Shown: positions 9,784 to 21,854, numbered from the stretch's first letter. The stretch: 64,000 nucleotides of DNA from Mycoplasmopsis mucosicanis (GCF_006546935.1 NZ_SMDN01000003.1:1-64000), one strand, 5' to 3'. The notes: a model not told the origin generated them from the sequence alone. Program-made: numbers and translations.

Positions 9784-12072
9784 TTATTTCGTTTTGTTTG
9801 AAGTATGTGGTGTGGTAGTTGAGTCAAATAAAACAATTTCGTATGTTTTAGGACCTACTATATTACCTCTTTGAAGTGTTTTGAATTTTAATTTTACATT
9901 ATTGTTTTCTAGCACTAAATCGACACCATCATTATTACGACTTAAGACTTTTCCGCTTTCAGCATTAGCAGATGCTAATGATTTAAATCGTCCATGCGTA
10001 ATTATTATCTTTCCATAATTAGGTCAGTCTTTTTCTAGTTCTGGATTAAACACTAATCCTTTTAGTTCGATATCTTTTTTAGTTTTTGGGTCTTTTGTAT
10101 AAAACTTGCCACTCTGGAATTTTAGTAGAACACGGTTTTGTCCATTTTTAAGATATTCCTTAATTTTATCTTTTGCATTTTGCTCACCTTTAAAAACAAA
10201 TAAAGGAACCATTTTGTTTTCGGCTAATTGAGTTGCAACATCTCCAGTTATTTTAAAGCTTTCTAAAACATATACTTTCTTTTTTGATTCTTTAGTTTGT
10301 GAATTAGAAAACACTAATGTGACATTAAGTTTCGAGACATCACTTCTATTTACCTCTACTTTTTCTATTTGTACACTGATATGTGTATTAGAATCGATTG
10401 CTGGTAGTTCAATCATTTCCTTTTCTACTTGTGAGGTAAATATTTGTGATCTATCTTTATTATTTTTAAGTGTAGGACCACTGTACTCATTTAGTATTTG
10501 TTCTAATGTGGCGATTTTCTTAAATCCATCTATTGAAAAGTTTTTAACTCTTAATTCTTTGCCTATTTTAAAGGTTGCTTCAATAGTTAATGAACCAGCA
10601 GCATCATTTGGTATTAATTTAAATGATACATTAATATAATCATCTAATGGTAGTGCATCTTTAAGCACTTTAATTTTGTCATTAGTTACTTGAGAAGGCA
10701 ACGTTTTTACTTTCTCACCTTCATAATTTAATTGAATACCATTAAGAATTTCATCAAAAGTTAGTTTCTTAAATCCACTAATCTCAATTTTTCTAGATTT
10801 AGATTCAAGTTTGTCGTTACCAATCATTCAGGTTAGTTTAACCTCGACAATAACTTTACCCTCTAAAGGATTTCTTTCTATATTAATTACTTTAACGTCA
10901 TTAAAACCTTTGAGTCTAGGTAAAATTAACTTTAATGGATTAACATCTTCTACACTTGTATTTGCTTTATTTGGATAATCTATTGTTAAGTTATTTAATA
11001 CTTGATCAACCTCTTGTTCAGTTGGATCTTTAATACTAAATAAATTAGATTGCTCAACTTTATTTGGTAATGGCAATGTGTGTTTATCTAATTTAGATTC
11101 GCTAATTCTAAATTTGATGCCAAATTTTCCATCTTGTTTTACTAAAGATACCTTATCGTAAATATGACTATCTGATTGATCGCCTTCTGGAAGTGCTACA
11201 CTTAAGTCTTCAGGAACAATTGCATTTGAGTCCAATTTAAACAATAAATTTCTATCTACATCAATATTATTTGTGTCAAAAGGCTTTTCATAGAATGATT
11301 TAGTTTTGGAATCATAGTAAATTATTGATTTATCTGAAGCTTTTGAAAGAAATTCTCACGATTTTTTGCTTATATTAATTTTTGTGTGTTCTTTAAATGT
11401 TTTATAAGCCTGCTCAACTTGCGCTTGATGTTGTTTTTGTTTTTCATCTGTTATTTTAGGCTCAATAGGCTCTGAATGTTTTTCTGATTTAAATCCACTC
11501 AATTCTTTTGTTATAGTTGTCTGTGTTTTTGTTGAGTTGTCAACAACCTTGATAACAACTATAACTTTTGTTTTGTCTTCTGAAACATTTAGACTAGAAA
11601 TTTCAAATGATAAATCTTTATCATTTGAAGAAATTTTCACATCTTCTTTTTTAATCTCATTAGCATGCTTGCTTGAAGCATCATCAACTGAAACACTAAC
11701 TAATTTATTGTAATCTTTTGCTATAGGTGTTTTGTTTTGTGTCTTAAATCCACTCAATTCTTTTGTTATAGTTGTTTCAGTTTTTGTTGAGTTGTCAACA
11801 ACCTTGATAGCAATGGTGATTTTTTTGTTGTCTTTTGAAACTACTACATCGCTAAGCTGCAAAGTTAACGATTTATCTGTAGAAAACACTCTGATGTCTT
11901 GTTTTTGAATATCTTTAGCAAATTTTTGACTTGCATTTTCTACTGAAACCATAACCAGTTTTGTATAGTCCTTGGTTGATTTTGTAATATCATTACATGC
12001 AGCCGATAAAACAGGTGTAGCTATTGAGCTAACTGTAAGAATCGACAATATTGCAAACTTTCTTTTTCTCAT
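9784..12072 (-). CDS. Surface lipoprotein with Lipoprotein_17-type repeats (paralogue of 7213-9553)
   Basis: 762 aa, intact with TGA=Trp codons. Signal peptide MRKRKFAILSILTVSSI... with lipobox VLSAAC gives lipidated Cys26. Residues about 30-190 hold two tandem copies of a roughly 75-residue module, each starting KDY(T/N)KLV and ending ITKELSGFK. After SKKSW the protein matches its neighbour, then carries further modules of the Lipoprotein_17 pattern (LPSQVT ... SIDGFK). These domains are found in mycoplasma variable surface proteins; no enzyme motif is visible. Start is set by the ATG after GGAGAG (about 12 bases upstream) and the signal peptide. Confidence 0.85.
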
Positions 12073-12101
12073 TTATATCTCTCCTCTAATAAATTGGAGA
12101 A

Positions 12102-12130
12102 ATTATAAATTCGGTAAATTTATCAAAAAA
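12102..12130 (-). promoter_or_regulatory. Promoter of lipoprotein gene 9784-12072
   Basis: On the minus strand, -10 TATAAT (12107-12102) with a 17-base spacer to a T-rich -35 (TTTTTT). The leader of about 25 bases contains the GGAGAG ribosome site. Confidence 0.55.
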
Positions 12131-12145
12131 ACATAAGGACAGAGC

Positions 12146-12191
12146 AAAAAAAAAAAAAAAAAAAGAAAAATACCACAAATTAATGGTATTT
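12146..12191 (-). terminator. Exonuclease gene terminator with an extended T19 tract
   Basis: Stem AAATACCA/TGGTATTT (12168-12191) on the minus strand, followed by TTTTTC and then nineteen T (12146-12164). The hairpin plus T run explains the homopolymer as a terminator. The tract also lies 16 bases upstream of the lipoprotein -35 region. Confidence 0.7.
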
Positions 12192-12213
12192 TGCATACAA
12201 AATGGAAATGTTT

Positions 12214-13086
12214 TTATATGATTTCTAACTTTCTTTTAGCCGTTTGCAAACCAAATTCATCTAGTTTAGCGTTTCCTTGTTTTTTGTTGATTTTTGACAT
12301 TAGATAATCATCTAAATTTGTGTTCATATTAACTTGTGTGTTTAAAATTGTTAAGCCTTTGCAAAAGAATGCATCATCTTTTCCATTAATTAACTTTTGT
12401 TTTGTTGCTCCTTTAATTTCATCTATGTTTTTATAAATATTTTCAATATTTTCATATTGATTTATTAGTTTTATGGCACCAATTTTGCCTATTCCTACTA
12501 CACCTTTGATGTTATCAGAGCTATCACCTGCCAAGCCTTTAAAATCTGGAATCTGATATGGCTGTAAATTAAAATATGATTCAAAATTATTGTCTGTATA
12601 GCAATCAAATTCACCATATTTATCTTTAAAAAGTACATAAGTGTTTTCATTAACAAGCTGCAAAAGATCTTGATCTTTTGAATAAATAATGTTTAATGCA
12701 TCTTTATTTTGCGCTAAAGTTGCAATCAAATCGTCTGCTTCGTCTCCAACTTGTTCCAGTCATTGAATGTTGAATGCACTTAAAATTTCTTTGATGTACT
12801 TAAATTGTTCAAATATTTCTGCAGGTGCCTTTGTACGTCCCGCTTTGTAGTCATCATATTTTTCATGTCGTTTAGTTTTGCCAAATGCATCAAATGCTAT
12901 AAATAAATGAGTTGGCTCAACATAATCAATAATTTTAGATAGCGTCATTAAGAAAACATGCACACCATTTGTGCTGCGTCCATTGTAGTCATTCATCATA
13001 TTTCCATTAGACATTGCATATGATGCATAGAAAGACTGAAACATTAAAAAGTTTCCATCAATTAAAAGAAAAGTATTTTTGCGCAT
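12214..13086 (-). CDS. Stand-alone 5'-3' exonuclease (PolA N-terminal domain type)
   Basis: 290 aa. Matches the 5'-nuclease domain of DNA polymerase I with no polymerase domain: LLIDGNFLMFQSFYA at the N-terminus, FIAFDAFGKTKRH, VGDEADDLIATLA, YSKDQDLLQLV, and the helix-hairpin-helix DFKGLAGDSSDNIKGVVGIG. These carry the metal-binding acidic residues. The role is RNA-primer and flap removal in replication. It starts 7 bases after the dnaE stop, so the two replication genes form an operon. Confidence 0.92.
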
Positions 13087-13093
13087 AATATTC

Positions 13094-15994
13094 CTAAAGA
13101 GGTTTAAGATCTCTTAATAAAAGTTTGTGATTTTTGTTTTCTATTTTAGCTTCTAAAATATCACCAGGCTTAAATATTGATCATTTATCAAGGTAGATTA
13201 AACTTGGATAAAATGTTTGTTTTATGTTGCTATCACTTAGCTCAATAACAAAGAAATTTTTTCCGTTAAGTACTCGTTTAGCAGTTAATTGGGCAACTAC
13301 ATAGACACTGTAACCTACTGGAATTGTGTTTAAATTAAATTCGTATTTAGCTTCATAAATTGATGTTGGCGAAGCATTAAAAGTCATGCCTAATAATGAG
13401 ATTTCATTGGTTGCTTCATAGTTAATATCTCTTTTGACATCATCATGAATAATATCTAAATAACCTGATTTTTGCAGTTTTTGTCGTGCTTGTTCTCATG
13501 TATTTTTGGCCACTAATTTATAGCAATCAAGCAGTGTTTTTGTTGCGTTTTCAATAAATTTCATGTGTCCATAAGCACGAAAAACATTTGAACGAATGAG
13601 CAAATTTAATAAGCTTTCAGTAATTCCTGCATGACGAAGGCGCAATATTGTTTCATTGAGATTTTGATTAAACGGACCTCATTGTGCAATATTAGACATA
13701 ATTTTATTAACGCCTTCTTGACCAAAACCTTTGATAAGGTCAAAAGGCAAGTAAATTTGATTGTTTTTTATTGTGCAAAATTGTGTTGAGTGTAGAATAT
13801 CTGGCGAATTAACAATTATTCGCTGTTTTTTTATTTCTTCTACATATTTTGCAATTTTTGCCTGATCACCTCGAGAATTCGTGATTAAAGCAGTGTAAAA
13901 GTGCAAAGGATAGTAGGTTTTATAGTAAGCCATTTTCATTGTTAAATATGCATAACTAACGGCATGTGATTTATTAAAACCGTATTCAGCAAATCGTTCA
14001 ATATTTGCATAAATTTGATTGACTTGTTGCATACTTAAACCATTTTTTAATGCTCCATTGATAAAAGTTTCTTTATATTGCTTGATTTTTGAGTCATCTT
14101 TTTTGCTTATTGCACGTCGTAAAAAGTCTGCTTCTACAAAACTCATATTAGCGACTTTTTGAGCTATCATCATAATTTGTTCTTGATAAACCATTATTCC
14201 ATATGTACTTGCGAGAATTTCATCATATGCTGGATGAATTTTTTTGACTAAATTAGGGTTTTCTTTATTGAATGCGTACTCATTTATGTATGCTAAAGGA
14301 CCAGGTCTAAACAGCGAAATAATTGCATAAAGATCGTCGAATGCATTAATTTTGATTTTTTTAATTGTTTTATTCATTCCGGGCGATTCTAATTGAAAAA
14401 TTCCTTCAGTGAAGCCTAAATTTAAGTTTAAAAATGTTTTTTGGTCATTCAAAATGAGTGGATTTTGTTTAAGTAAAAAGTCAAATTTTTGAGTAGGCAA
14501 TAAATTTTGCTCTATATGTTGGAGTTCTGTAAGAGTTTTAAGACCTAAAAGGTCAATTTTTAAAAGTCCAAAGTCTTCAACATAATCCATTGATAATTGA
14601 ACTTGTTGAAAACTTCCATCGTTTGTTAGAGAGCAAGGTGCATAATTTGTTATTTTTTGTCTTGCAACTATGATCCCGGCCGGGTGATAACTTTGTTGAC
14701 GAGGCAGTCCTTCAACAATTAATGCGTGTTTAAGCAGCGGTTGAAAAGGTTCAATAGCAAGTTGAAACTTGATGTTTTTTTGCAAAGCTTCATTAAGAGT
14801 TTCGTTAGCCCCGAGTGTTTTAGAAATTGCATTGATCACTGTTAGATCAATGCCTAAAACACGTCCAACATCTCGGATTGCCATTTTTGCACCAAGTGTT
14901 TGAAAAGTAGAAATCAGTGCAACATTTTCAAAACCATATTTTTCCTTGATGTAGTCAAAAACCTCAAATCTTCTATCATCTTGAATATCTATATCGATAT
15001 CAGGTCATGAAACACGTCCAGGATTTAAAAAACGCTCAAAAAGTAGATCATATTTCAATGGATTAATTGCAGTTATATTAAGTAAATATGAAATAAATGA
15101 ACCAGCAGCACTACCACGACCAGGCCCTATTGCAATGTTTTTTGACTTGGCTCAATTGACTAAATCTTGAATAATTAAAAAGTAGTTTATAAAACCTAGC
15201 GATTTAATTGTTTCGAACTCATAATTTACTCGTTGGTGTCAAATATTTTTGTTTGTTGGAAGTTCGTTTTTTATATTTTCTAGTCCTTTTGTTAGCAGTC
15301 TAACAAGTATTTTTTCATTGGTTTCGTCATCATTGTTTTCAAATTTTGCAAGGTTTAATTTCTTTGGTTCAAGTTTGAAATTACACTGGTCAATAATTGA
15401 GTAAATTCTGTCCAAAAGTACTGAATTTACAGTAATTTCGTCAAAATAATTGTGAGTTTGATTACTGAGTTTGTGTGAGCCTAATTGTTGAATTATGTTA
15501 AGTGTATCATTCTGCGAAATATCAAAAAGTTGATTACTTCGATAGAATAATGCATTAGGTATACTAGAATCCAAATCACAAACAAAATAATTTGGTGAAT
15601 TAATTTGAAAATTTTGTTTTGTTTGCGCATATATTCCAAATTGAGGATGGTCAAGAACAAAAATATTTGTGTCGCATAATTGATCAAAAGTTATTGACTT
15701 GTTTTGTGACCTAGCCAATATTAATTCATTGATTTTTTGAAAACCATCCAAATTTTTAGCAAGCAAAATAAATCTATAATTATCAACATCTAAATCAACG
15801 CCGACTATTGGTTTTATATTGTATTGTGAACAATATTTTAGGAAGCTTCCAAGACCAAAAAGGTTATTGTGATCACTTAAAATTACGGCATCTAAACCGT
15901 TTTGTTTTGATTGCTTTACTAGTTCATCGACTCGAATGAGTGAGTCTAAAAAAGAGTATTCAGTTGTGTTGTAAAGGTTGATAAATTTTTTCAT
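13094..15994 (-). CDS. dnaE: DNA polymerase III alpha subunit, DnaE type
   Basis: 966 aa with several TGA=Trp codons. N-terminal PHP domain ([25 protein letters not shown]), then the polymerase core: [12 protein letters not shown] and the catalytic segment [15 protein letters not shown] with the metal-binding aspartates, then [11 protein letters not shown] short C-terminal OB-like tail follows. Length fits mollicute DnaE, which works beside PolC. The -10-like TATCAT lies seven bases before the ATG with no ribosome site, so the mRNA may be leaderless. Confidence 0.95.
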
Positions 15995-16048
15995 ATTTAA
16001 TATGATACTTTATTATTGTTTTTATTGATTTAAAAGGGAAAAAATTAT

Positions 16049-16086
16049 AAAAAAACAATCATTATAATAACTTGATTGTTTTTTTG
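16049..16086 (-). terminator. Bidirectional-looking terminator between tex and dnaE
   Basis: Stem AACAATCA/TGATTGTT with T runs on both strands. It ends the tex transcript just past its stop codon. Confidence 0.75.
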
Positions 16087-16087
16087 A

Positions 16088-18247
16088 TTAATACACAAGT
16101 TTGCCCTGTATTCTGTTTTTTTCTAAGTCGTTTGATATGATTTCAACTTTAATATTATCACCAACTTTTAAAATGTCTTTAGGATGCTCAATAAAATGAG
16201 TTTTATCTCTTTTCAAATTTGAAATGTGAATAAGAACATTTTGTTTAATGCCAATATACACAAAGACACCAAAATCAGTAATACTTTGAACAGAACCATC
16301 TAATATCATTCCAACTTTTACATCTTCAGCATTGAGCACATCTTTACGTAAAATGTAACCTTCTTTGTTGTCCCGAATGTCTTTAGTAGGGTTTTTAAGT
16401 GATTCTAAGATTAGATTGATGTCATAGACGTTTGAGTTAAGTTTGCTTGCTAATTCTTCAATATTTGCACTTTCAAGAATGCTTGTATCAATATTGTTTA
16501 AATCAATGTTTAATAACTCACAAAGTCTAGTTGCAAGTTCATAGGATTCAGGGTGTATTGAAGTGCGGTCAAAAAAGTTTTTTGAGTCATGAATTCTTAA
16601 AAAACCAATACATTGTTCAAATGCTTTAGGTCCAATACCCTTAACATCTTTAAGTTCATTTCGGTTGCTAAATTTTTTGATTTCGTTTCTGTGTTCAATG
16701 ATATTTTGCGCAGTTTTTTCACTAAGTCCAGAAATATAAGTTAATATAACCTTTGAAGCAGTGTTAAGATCAACACCAACCTGGTTAACAACTTTATCAA
16801 TCTTGAACTCAAGTGCTTTAGATAAATCTTTTTGGTTTACATCGTGTTGATATTGACCTATGCCTATTGAACGAGGTTCAATTTTTATTAATTCATTTAA
16901 AGGGTCTTGAAAACGTCTACCAATGTTAATAGCCGGGCGTTCTTCAACACTAAAATCTGGAAATTCTTCAATTGCAATCTTAGATGCTGAATAAACAGAA
17001 GCACCAACTTCTGAAACGACAACATACGAAATATCAGTGTTTTGGTCAAATTTGTGTTCTTTAATAAGGTTTGCGATGAACTCTTCTGTTTCTCTTGAGG
17101 CCGTTCCATTACCAATAGCAATTACATTGACTTTGTATTTGTTTATGAGTCTATTAATTATTGATTTTGCTTGCTCAATTTTAAGTTTAGGTGGTGTTGG
17201 AAAAATAATATCTTTTTCTAAAAAGTTGCCTTGAGGGTCTAAAACAGCAACCTTGCAACCATGAATATATGCAGGGTCAATAGCTAAAACTGTTTTATTT
17301 TTAACTGCTGGTCAAAGCAACATGTTTTCAAGACTGTTTGCAAATAATTCGACCGCTTCCTTTTCAGCGCGTGTGAATAAGTCTGCTTTAATTTCGCGAA
17401 TTATTGAAGGATAAATTAAACGATCAAGACTATCTTGCAGAGCTTCATGAATTATTTTTCCTGTACGTTTGTTTTTGAAAAATAATGAATCAAGATGGTA
17501 TAAAATGTGTTTTTCATTGAATTTAATGTCATAAGAAACAATTTTTTTATCTTCTGCACGAGAAATGGCAAGTATTCTGTGGTTTGGTATTGATTTGACT
17601 GCTTCTTTAAAATCGTAATATTGTGCAAAGACTTCATTTTCGTCTTCAGCACCTTTTTTCAATTTTGTTTCAATAAAACCAAATTGAAGTAATTGATTTT
17701 TAACATATTCACGTGTAGAAATGTCTTGTGAAATTCATTGACTAATAATGTATTTTGCTTGTTCAAGTGCAAATTCAATTGTTGGAACTTTGTCGTTTAA
17801 GAAATTTTTAGCAGCATTATAAACATTGAATTTTTCAGATGTGCTTTCAAAAATTTGTTTTGCAAGAGGTTCTAGACCAAGCGTAATTGCTTCAGTAGCC
17901 TTTGTTTTTTTACCTACTTTGAATGGTTCATAAATGTTTTCAACTTCAGCTTTTGTTTCAGCTAAATCAATCTTATTTTCAATGTCTTTAGTTAAAAGTT
18001 GTTTCTCTGCAAGTATTGTTTTTATTGCTTCTTTTCGCTTGTTTAACTCAATGTTGTAAGTGTATAAATCAGAGATTTGTTGAATAATTTCTTCATCAAG
18101 TCCACCAGTTGATTCTTTTCTATATCGAGCAATGAATGGAACGGTTGAGCCTTCAGACAATAAATCAAGTACAGAGCGTACTTGATCTATTCTGATATTT
18201 AATTTTTTCGCAACAAAATCTTGTGATATATCTATTTTTTGATTCAT
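16088..18247 (-). CDS. tex: Tex-family RNA-binding protein
   Basis: 719 aa in one frame once TGA is read as Trp. N-terminal helical region with VPFIARYRKESTGGLDEE, which is diagnostic for Tex; a YqgF/RNase-H-like core (LAIDPAYIHGCKVAVLD); helix-hairpin-helix segments (FSNRNELKDVKGIGPKAFEQ) and a C-terminal S1 domain (VGMILDGSVQSITDFGVFVY). Tex binds nucleic acids and influences transcription. It starts 17 bases after the membrane-protein gene upstream, suggesting an operon. Confidence 0.94.
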
Positions 18248-18264
18248 TTTTTAATCCTTAATTA

Positions 18265-19416
18265 TTAAATTTGGTTGCTTTGAGCAGCTTTTTTGTGTTT
18301 TTTTACTTTTTTATTATCTAGATAGGCCGACAAGAATTTTTTAGCGATTTTTTTGGTTTCTTGATCAACATCATCTCCAAGAAATGTTTTTGCTAATTCA
18401 TCGGCAACTGCATCACGTTTTTCAGGTGGTATATTGGTTCCGATTTTGTTTATATTAGGTGGAAGAACAACATCAACATTTACGCTATCAGCGTCTTGAT
18501 TATGTTTCTTTACCACATCAACGAATTCAGTAATTTTTTGTTTAACTTGTTTCTTTTGATTATCGGTTATTGGAATGTTTTTTAACTCTTTTTTGAATAC
18601 GTTGAATGATTCATCAGTTTTTGTTATTCCGCTTACTAATACATCAACTGTTTTTGTTACTTCATTAATTGAATTTGTTTGATCAGGGTTTAATTTTTTT
18701 GGAAAAGGTGTTACTACAACTGCATTTTTTTCCACATCATATTCAACCTTTGAGTCTTTAAAAACATCAGAAATGTCTTTAATTTTTTCTATTTTTATGT
18801 TTTGATTTTTAAGTTCAATAAATGTTTGAAAAAGAGGCACTAGTCTTGATATACCAATAATTTTTCCATTAGATATGCCACTTAATATTTTGTCATTAAT
18901 TTCAATTACTTTATTAGGTCCTCCAACACCTGCAATATTAGAAATACTCATCGATAAAGGAAGTACGGTTATTGGTGCAACCAAAGCACCTGTTATTCTA
19001 TGAATACCGACTTTTTTGTCTCTTTTTTTCAATTTTTTAACAGTTATTCGTGAAAGTGTTGAAACTAAATCAGCAATAATTAAAGAAATTATGTGTGCTG
19101 GTATGAATATTACAAGGAGTAAAATACCGGCCACAACACCATCTATTTCTGTTTTATACTTCATGTAATATTCTTTTATTTTCGCATCAGGCAGTGTGAT
19201 ATGCTCAATGAGGCTAAATTTAGATACAAAGATTACACCTGCAATTGAGTAGGCTAATGTAAGCATCAATAGAATAAATGAAGGTCAAAATCCTTTAGTT
19301 ACACCTCAAAGCACAGCTAACAAGATTAATACTGCATAAATTCCTATTACTAGGTATGCTAATCAATTGTGATTGCCTACAAAAAAGTTAGAAAGTTTAG
19401 TTATAAAGTCATTCAT
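18265..19416 (-). CDS. Conserved membrane protein, possibly CvpA-like
   Basis: 383 aa. The ATG at 19416 adds a first membrane segment missed if TGA is read as stop. About four hydrophobic segments lie in residues 15-175, rich in Gly/Ala and separated by short loops. This resembles the CvpA pattern (a G-W-P segment, then a lysine-rich loop, then HRITGALVAPITVLPLS). A C-terminal soluble region of about 200 charged residues follows. CvpA-like is only a weak suggestion. Upstream of, and probably co-transcribed with, tex. Confidence 0.6.
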
Positions 19417-19451
19417 AAAAATTATTATATATTTATTTTTAATTAATAATT

Positions 19452-19474
19452 AAAAAAGACACATTTGTGTCTTT
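19452..19474 (-). terminator. def terminator
   Basis: Stem AAAGACAC/GTGTCTTT followed by T on the minus strand, one base beyond the def stop codon. Confidence 0.85.
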
Positions 19475-19475
19475 G

Positions 19476-20063
19476 CTAGTCTATTAAACGTGAATTTTCC
19501 ACCTGCTTAAAAGGATTTGATTTATTAATATGATCAATAAATAATTTGCCATTTAAATGGTCTAATTCATGTTGAGCAACAATTGCTAAATATCCAGTTA
19601 AATCTACTCGCACTCATTTATTTTGAAAATATGAGTATGCTTCAAAAATTATTCGGTTTGCTCTATAAACATATCCACGTTGGTTTTTGATATTGCTTCC
19701 AACACTCAAACAACCCTCACCCTCAATTAAAGAAGCTTTAAAATCGCTTTTTGTAATAATTTTTGGATTAATAAACAAGTCGCGCAATGTTTTTTGCTTT
19801 CCTTCAAGAAGAGGTGAATCTTGGTCGCTAAAATTAATATAAAACATATTTTTTAATATTCCATATTGAACAGCCGCAACACCTACTCCAGGTTGATATT
19901 CAGTATCCTCTTGTTGACTATTATCAATATGATAGATCATTGCTTCGGCGAGTTGTTTATCTTCATCATTTAGAGGTCAAGGGACATCGTGAGATTTTTT
20001 TCTCAAAACTTTGTTAGGCAACTGAACAATATTAAATTGTTTTACTTTCAATTTATAATTCAT
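19476..20063 (-). CDS. def: Peptide deformylase
   Basis: 195 aa. All three family motifs are present: [16 protein letters not shown] with the metal-ligand Cys, and QHELDHLNG with the His pair and catalytic Glu. It removes the N-formyl group from new proteins, using Fe2+ or a related metal. The -10-like TATTAT is seven bases from the ATG and no ribosome site is seen, so a leaderless mRNA is possible. Divergent from rsmD. Confidence 0.95.
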
Positions 20064-20097
20064 ATTTATAATAATAACACAAATAAATGGAGTTTAG

Positions 20098-20646
20098 ATG
20101 CTAAGAGTAATTTCAGGAAAATATAGACACAGACTATTGCAAAGACCAAATGAGCAGATTACTAGACCAACAAAAGATTCAGTGCGTGAAGCAATTTTTA
20201 ATGCACTGCGTTTTGATATTGAAAATTCAATAGTTTTGGACATTTTTGCAGGTTCGGGTTCATTAGGTATTGAAGCATTAAGTAATGGAGCAATGAAATG
20301 CATCTTTGTAGAGAGCAAAAAAAAAGTTTTCAATATTCTTAATCAAAATCTTAACTCGCTAAATATTAAAAATGCTGATGTTTATTGCACTGATGCACTA
20401 AATTTTTTAAATAGCAAACAAGGAATCAAATTCAAGTATATTTTTGTTGATCCGCCTTATCGTGAAGTGGAATTATTGAACCAAGTTTTAGAACTTATTT
20501 TTTCTTATAAATTTTTAGAATCTAATGGCCTTGTTGTTGTTGAAATTGATGATGTAAATAAAATAAAGTTACCAAAAAAATCATGCATTCAAAAACTCAA
20601 AAAATATGGTTTAACTTCCATTGTTTATATTTCACACAATAATTAA
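20098..20646 (+). CDS. rsmD: 16S rRNA (guanine-N2) methyltransferase RsmD
   Basis: 182 aa. N-terminus MLRVISGKYRHRLLQRP, then the SAM-binding motif VLDIFAGSGSLGIEALS and the catalytic FVDPPY. RsmD methylates G966 (E. coli numbering) of 16S rRNA. The start follows TGGAGTTTAG. It diverges from def across a 34-base gap. Confidence 0.94.
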   Translation: MLRVISGKYRHRLLQRPNEQITRPTKDSVREAIFNALRFDIENSIVLDIFAGSGSLGIEALSNGAMKCIFVESKKKVFNILNQNLNSLNIKNADVYCTDALNFLNSKQGIKFKYIFVDPPYREVELLNQVLELIFSYKFLESNGLVVVEIDDVNKIKLPKKSCIQKLKKYGLTSIVYISHNN

Positions 20647-20700
20647 AATTTTTAATTTCAGACGTTTTATGTTTAATCAATTTATTTATAAGCAGAGCAA

Positions 20701-20730
20701 TTTTGCTAAAAGTACTCAAAAACGTGTAAA
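20701..20730 (+). repeat. Dispersed intergenic palindrome, copy 2
   Basis: TTGCTAAAAGTACTCAAAAA followed by CGTGTAAAA. It lies between the rsmD stop and the 3' end of the 4.5S RNA gene. The right arm is degenerate. Confidence 0.65.
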
Positions 20731-20735
20731 AAAAA

Positions 20736-20812
20736 GCTAACAGACACAACACTATTGACGTGGCTGCTATGTTCCCATCCTGACCAGTTTACAACGTTAT
20801 TGTTCTATTAGC
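20736..20812 (-). ncRNA. ffs: 4.5S RNA, signal recognition particle
   Basis: About 77 nt. It holds the conserved SRP domain IV: CTGGTCAGGATGGGAACATA followed by GCAGCC. The ends pair: GCTAATAG at the 5' side with CTGTTAGC at the 3' side, followed by eight T as terminator. The -10 TATAAT (20824-20819) is correctly placed seven bases before the proposed 5' end. The RNA joins Ffh to deliver membrane proteins. Ends are inferred from the pairing and promoter. Confidence 0.9.
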
Positions 20813-20818
20813 ATAAAT

Positions 20819-20861
20819 ATTATAAAAGAAACAAAAAAATATGGTAATAATTTTATATAAT
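20819..20861. promoter_or_regulatory. Divergent promoters for 4.5S RNA and the LacI-type gene
   Basis: On the minus strand TATAAT at 20824-20819 serves the 4.5S RNA. On the plus strand TATAAT at 20856-20861 places the start site at about 20868, which is the A of the regulator's own ATG. Only about 30 bases separate the two -10 boxes. Confidence 0.65.
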
Positions 20862-20867
20862 TAAATT

Positions 20868-21845
20868 ATGAGAAGTTTTTCATATAAAGATGTTTCGAAA
20901 TTGGCTAAAGTGTCAATATCAACTGTTTCTAGATACTACAATGGTGGTTATGTAAGTAAAAAAACTCGTGGAAAAATTGAAAAAGTTGTTAAGGAGCATG
21001 GATATTATCCGAATAATGGAGCAAGACTTATTAAAGGGAGAAGTCGTTCTATATTTACAATTGTTCCTGAAACTTTTAAAAATGCATATAACCACATTAT
21101 TACTGGTATTGAGAAAAGTGCAAGAAATCGCAATAAAAAGGTGTTTATTATTCACTCGACACCTGAGCAAGAAGACTTTATTGAGATAATCAAATATTGT
21201 ATGTCTTGAAAACCAAATGCAATTGTGCTATTTTTGCCAAGTTTTGACAACGATAAAATTATTAAATATATTAAAGAGCATGTTTTTGAAACAACGCTTG
21301 TTATTTATGGTGAACAAATTACAGGATTAAACTGAATAGATGTCGATGTTGAGAATGCTTTCTTCTCGGTAACACAAAAATTTATTAGTTATATTGAAGA
21401 AGGTCAAAAACTTATTTATGCAGACGACTACAAACTTTCACCACGCCAAAAAGACTTAAGATTTTCAGGATTTAGACAAGCTTGCGAAAAAAATGGAGTT
21501 TTATACGAACGATATTTAATAGATAATAAAAAAATATATGAAGTTCAACGATTTCAAAAATACCTTATTGATAATGGACATGTTAATGTTGTGTGTTCAA
21601 CGCACGAATCATTTATCAATTTAGTTAGTTCAAACGATAATCAATTGCGCCTTACTGATATAGGTACAAGTTCAATATATGATACTCAGCGAAAATACAA
21701 AACAAAAATTTTCATTGACTATCAAAAGATTGGTGAACACATTGAAGGAATCATAACTGAACAAGAAACTAAAAAAGCAGAAAACAACTTTAATGAACCT
21801 TCAGAAATTGTGTTTAAACCAATGATAATTACACAAAACAAGTAG
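20868..21845 (+). CDS. LacI/GalR-family transcriptional regulator
   Basis: 325 aa with two TGA=Trp codons. N-terminal helix-turn-helix and hinge: YKDVSKLAKVSISTVSRYYN, KKTRGKIEKVVKEHGYYPN, GARLIKGRSRSI. A periplasmic-binding-protein-like effector domain follows, but is divergent. Effector and target genes are not indicated by neighbours (rsmD, 4.5S RNA, smpB). No ribosome site; the -10 box predicts a leaderless mRNA. A gene for sugar uptake is not adjacent, so the role may be global, but that is a guess. Confidence 0.88.
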
Positions 21846-21854
21846 TTTTTCAAT

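Noticed and set aside
12146..12164. T19 tract as a vlp-style promoter switch
   Set aside because: It is outside the -35/-10 spacer and is explained as the tail of a terminator; kept only as a low-interest finding.
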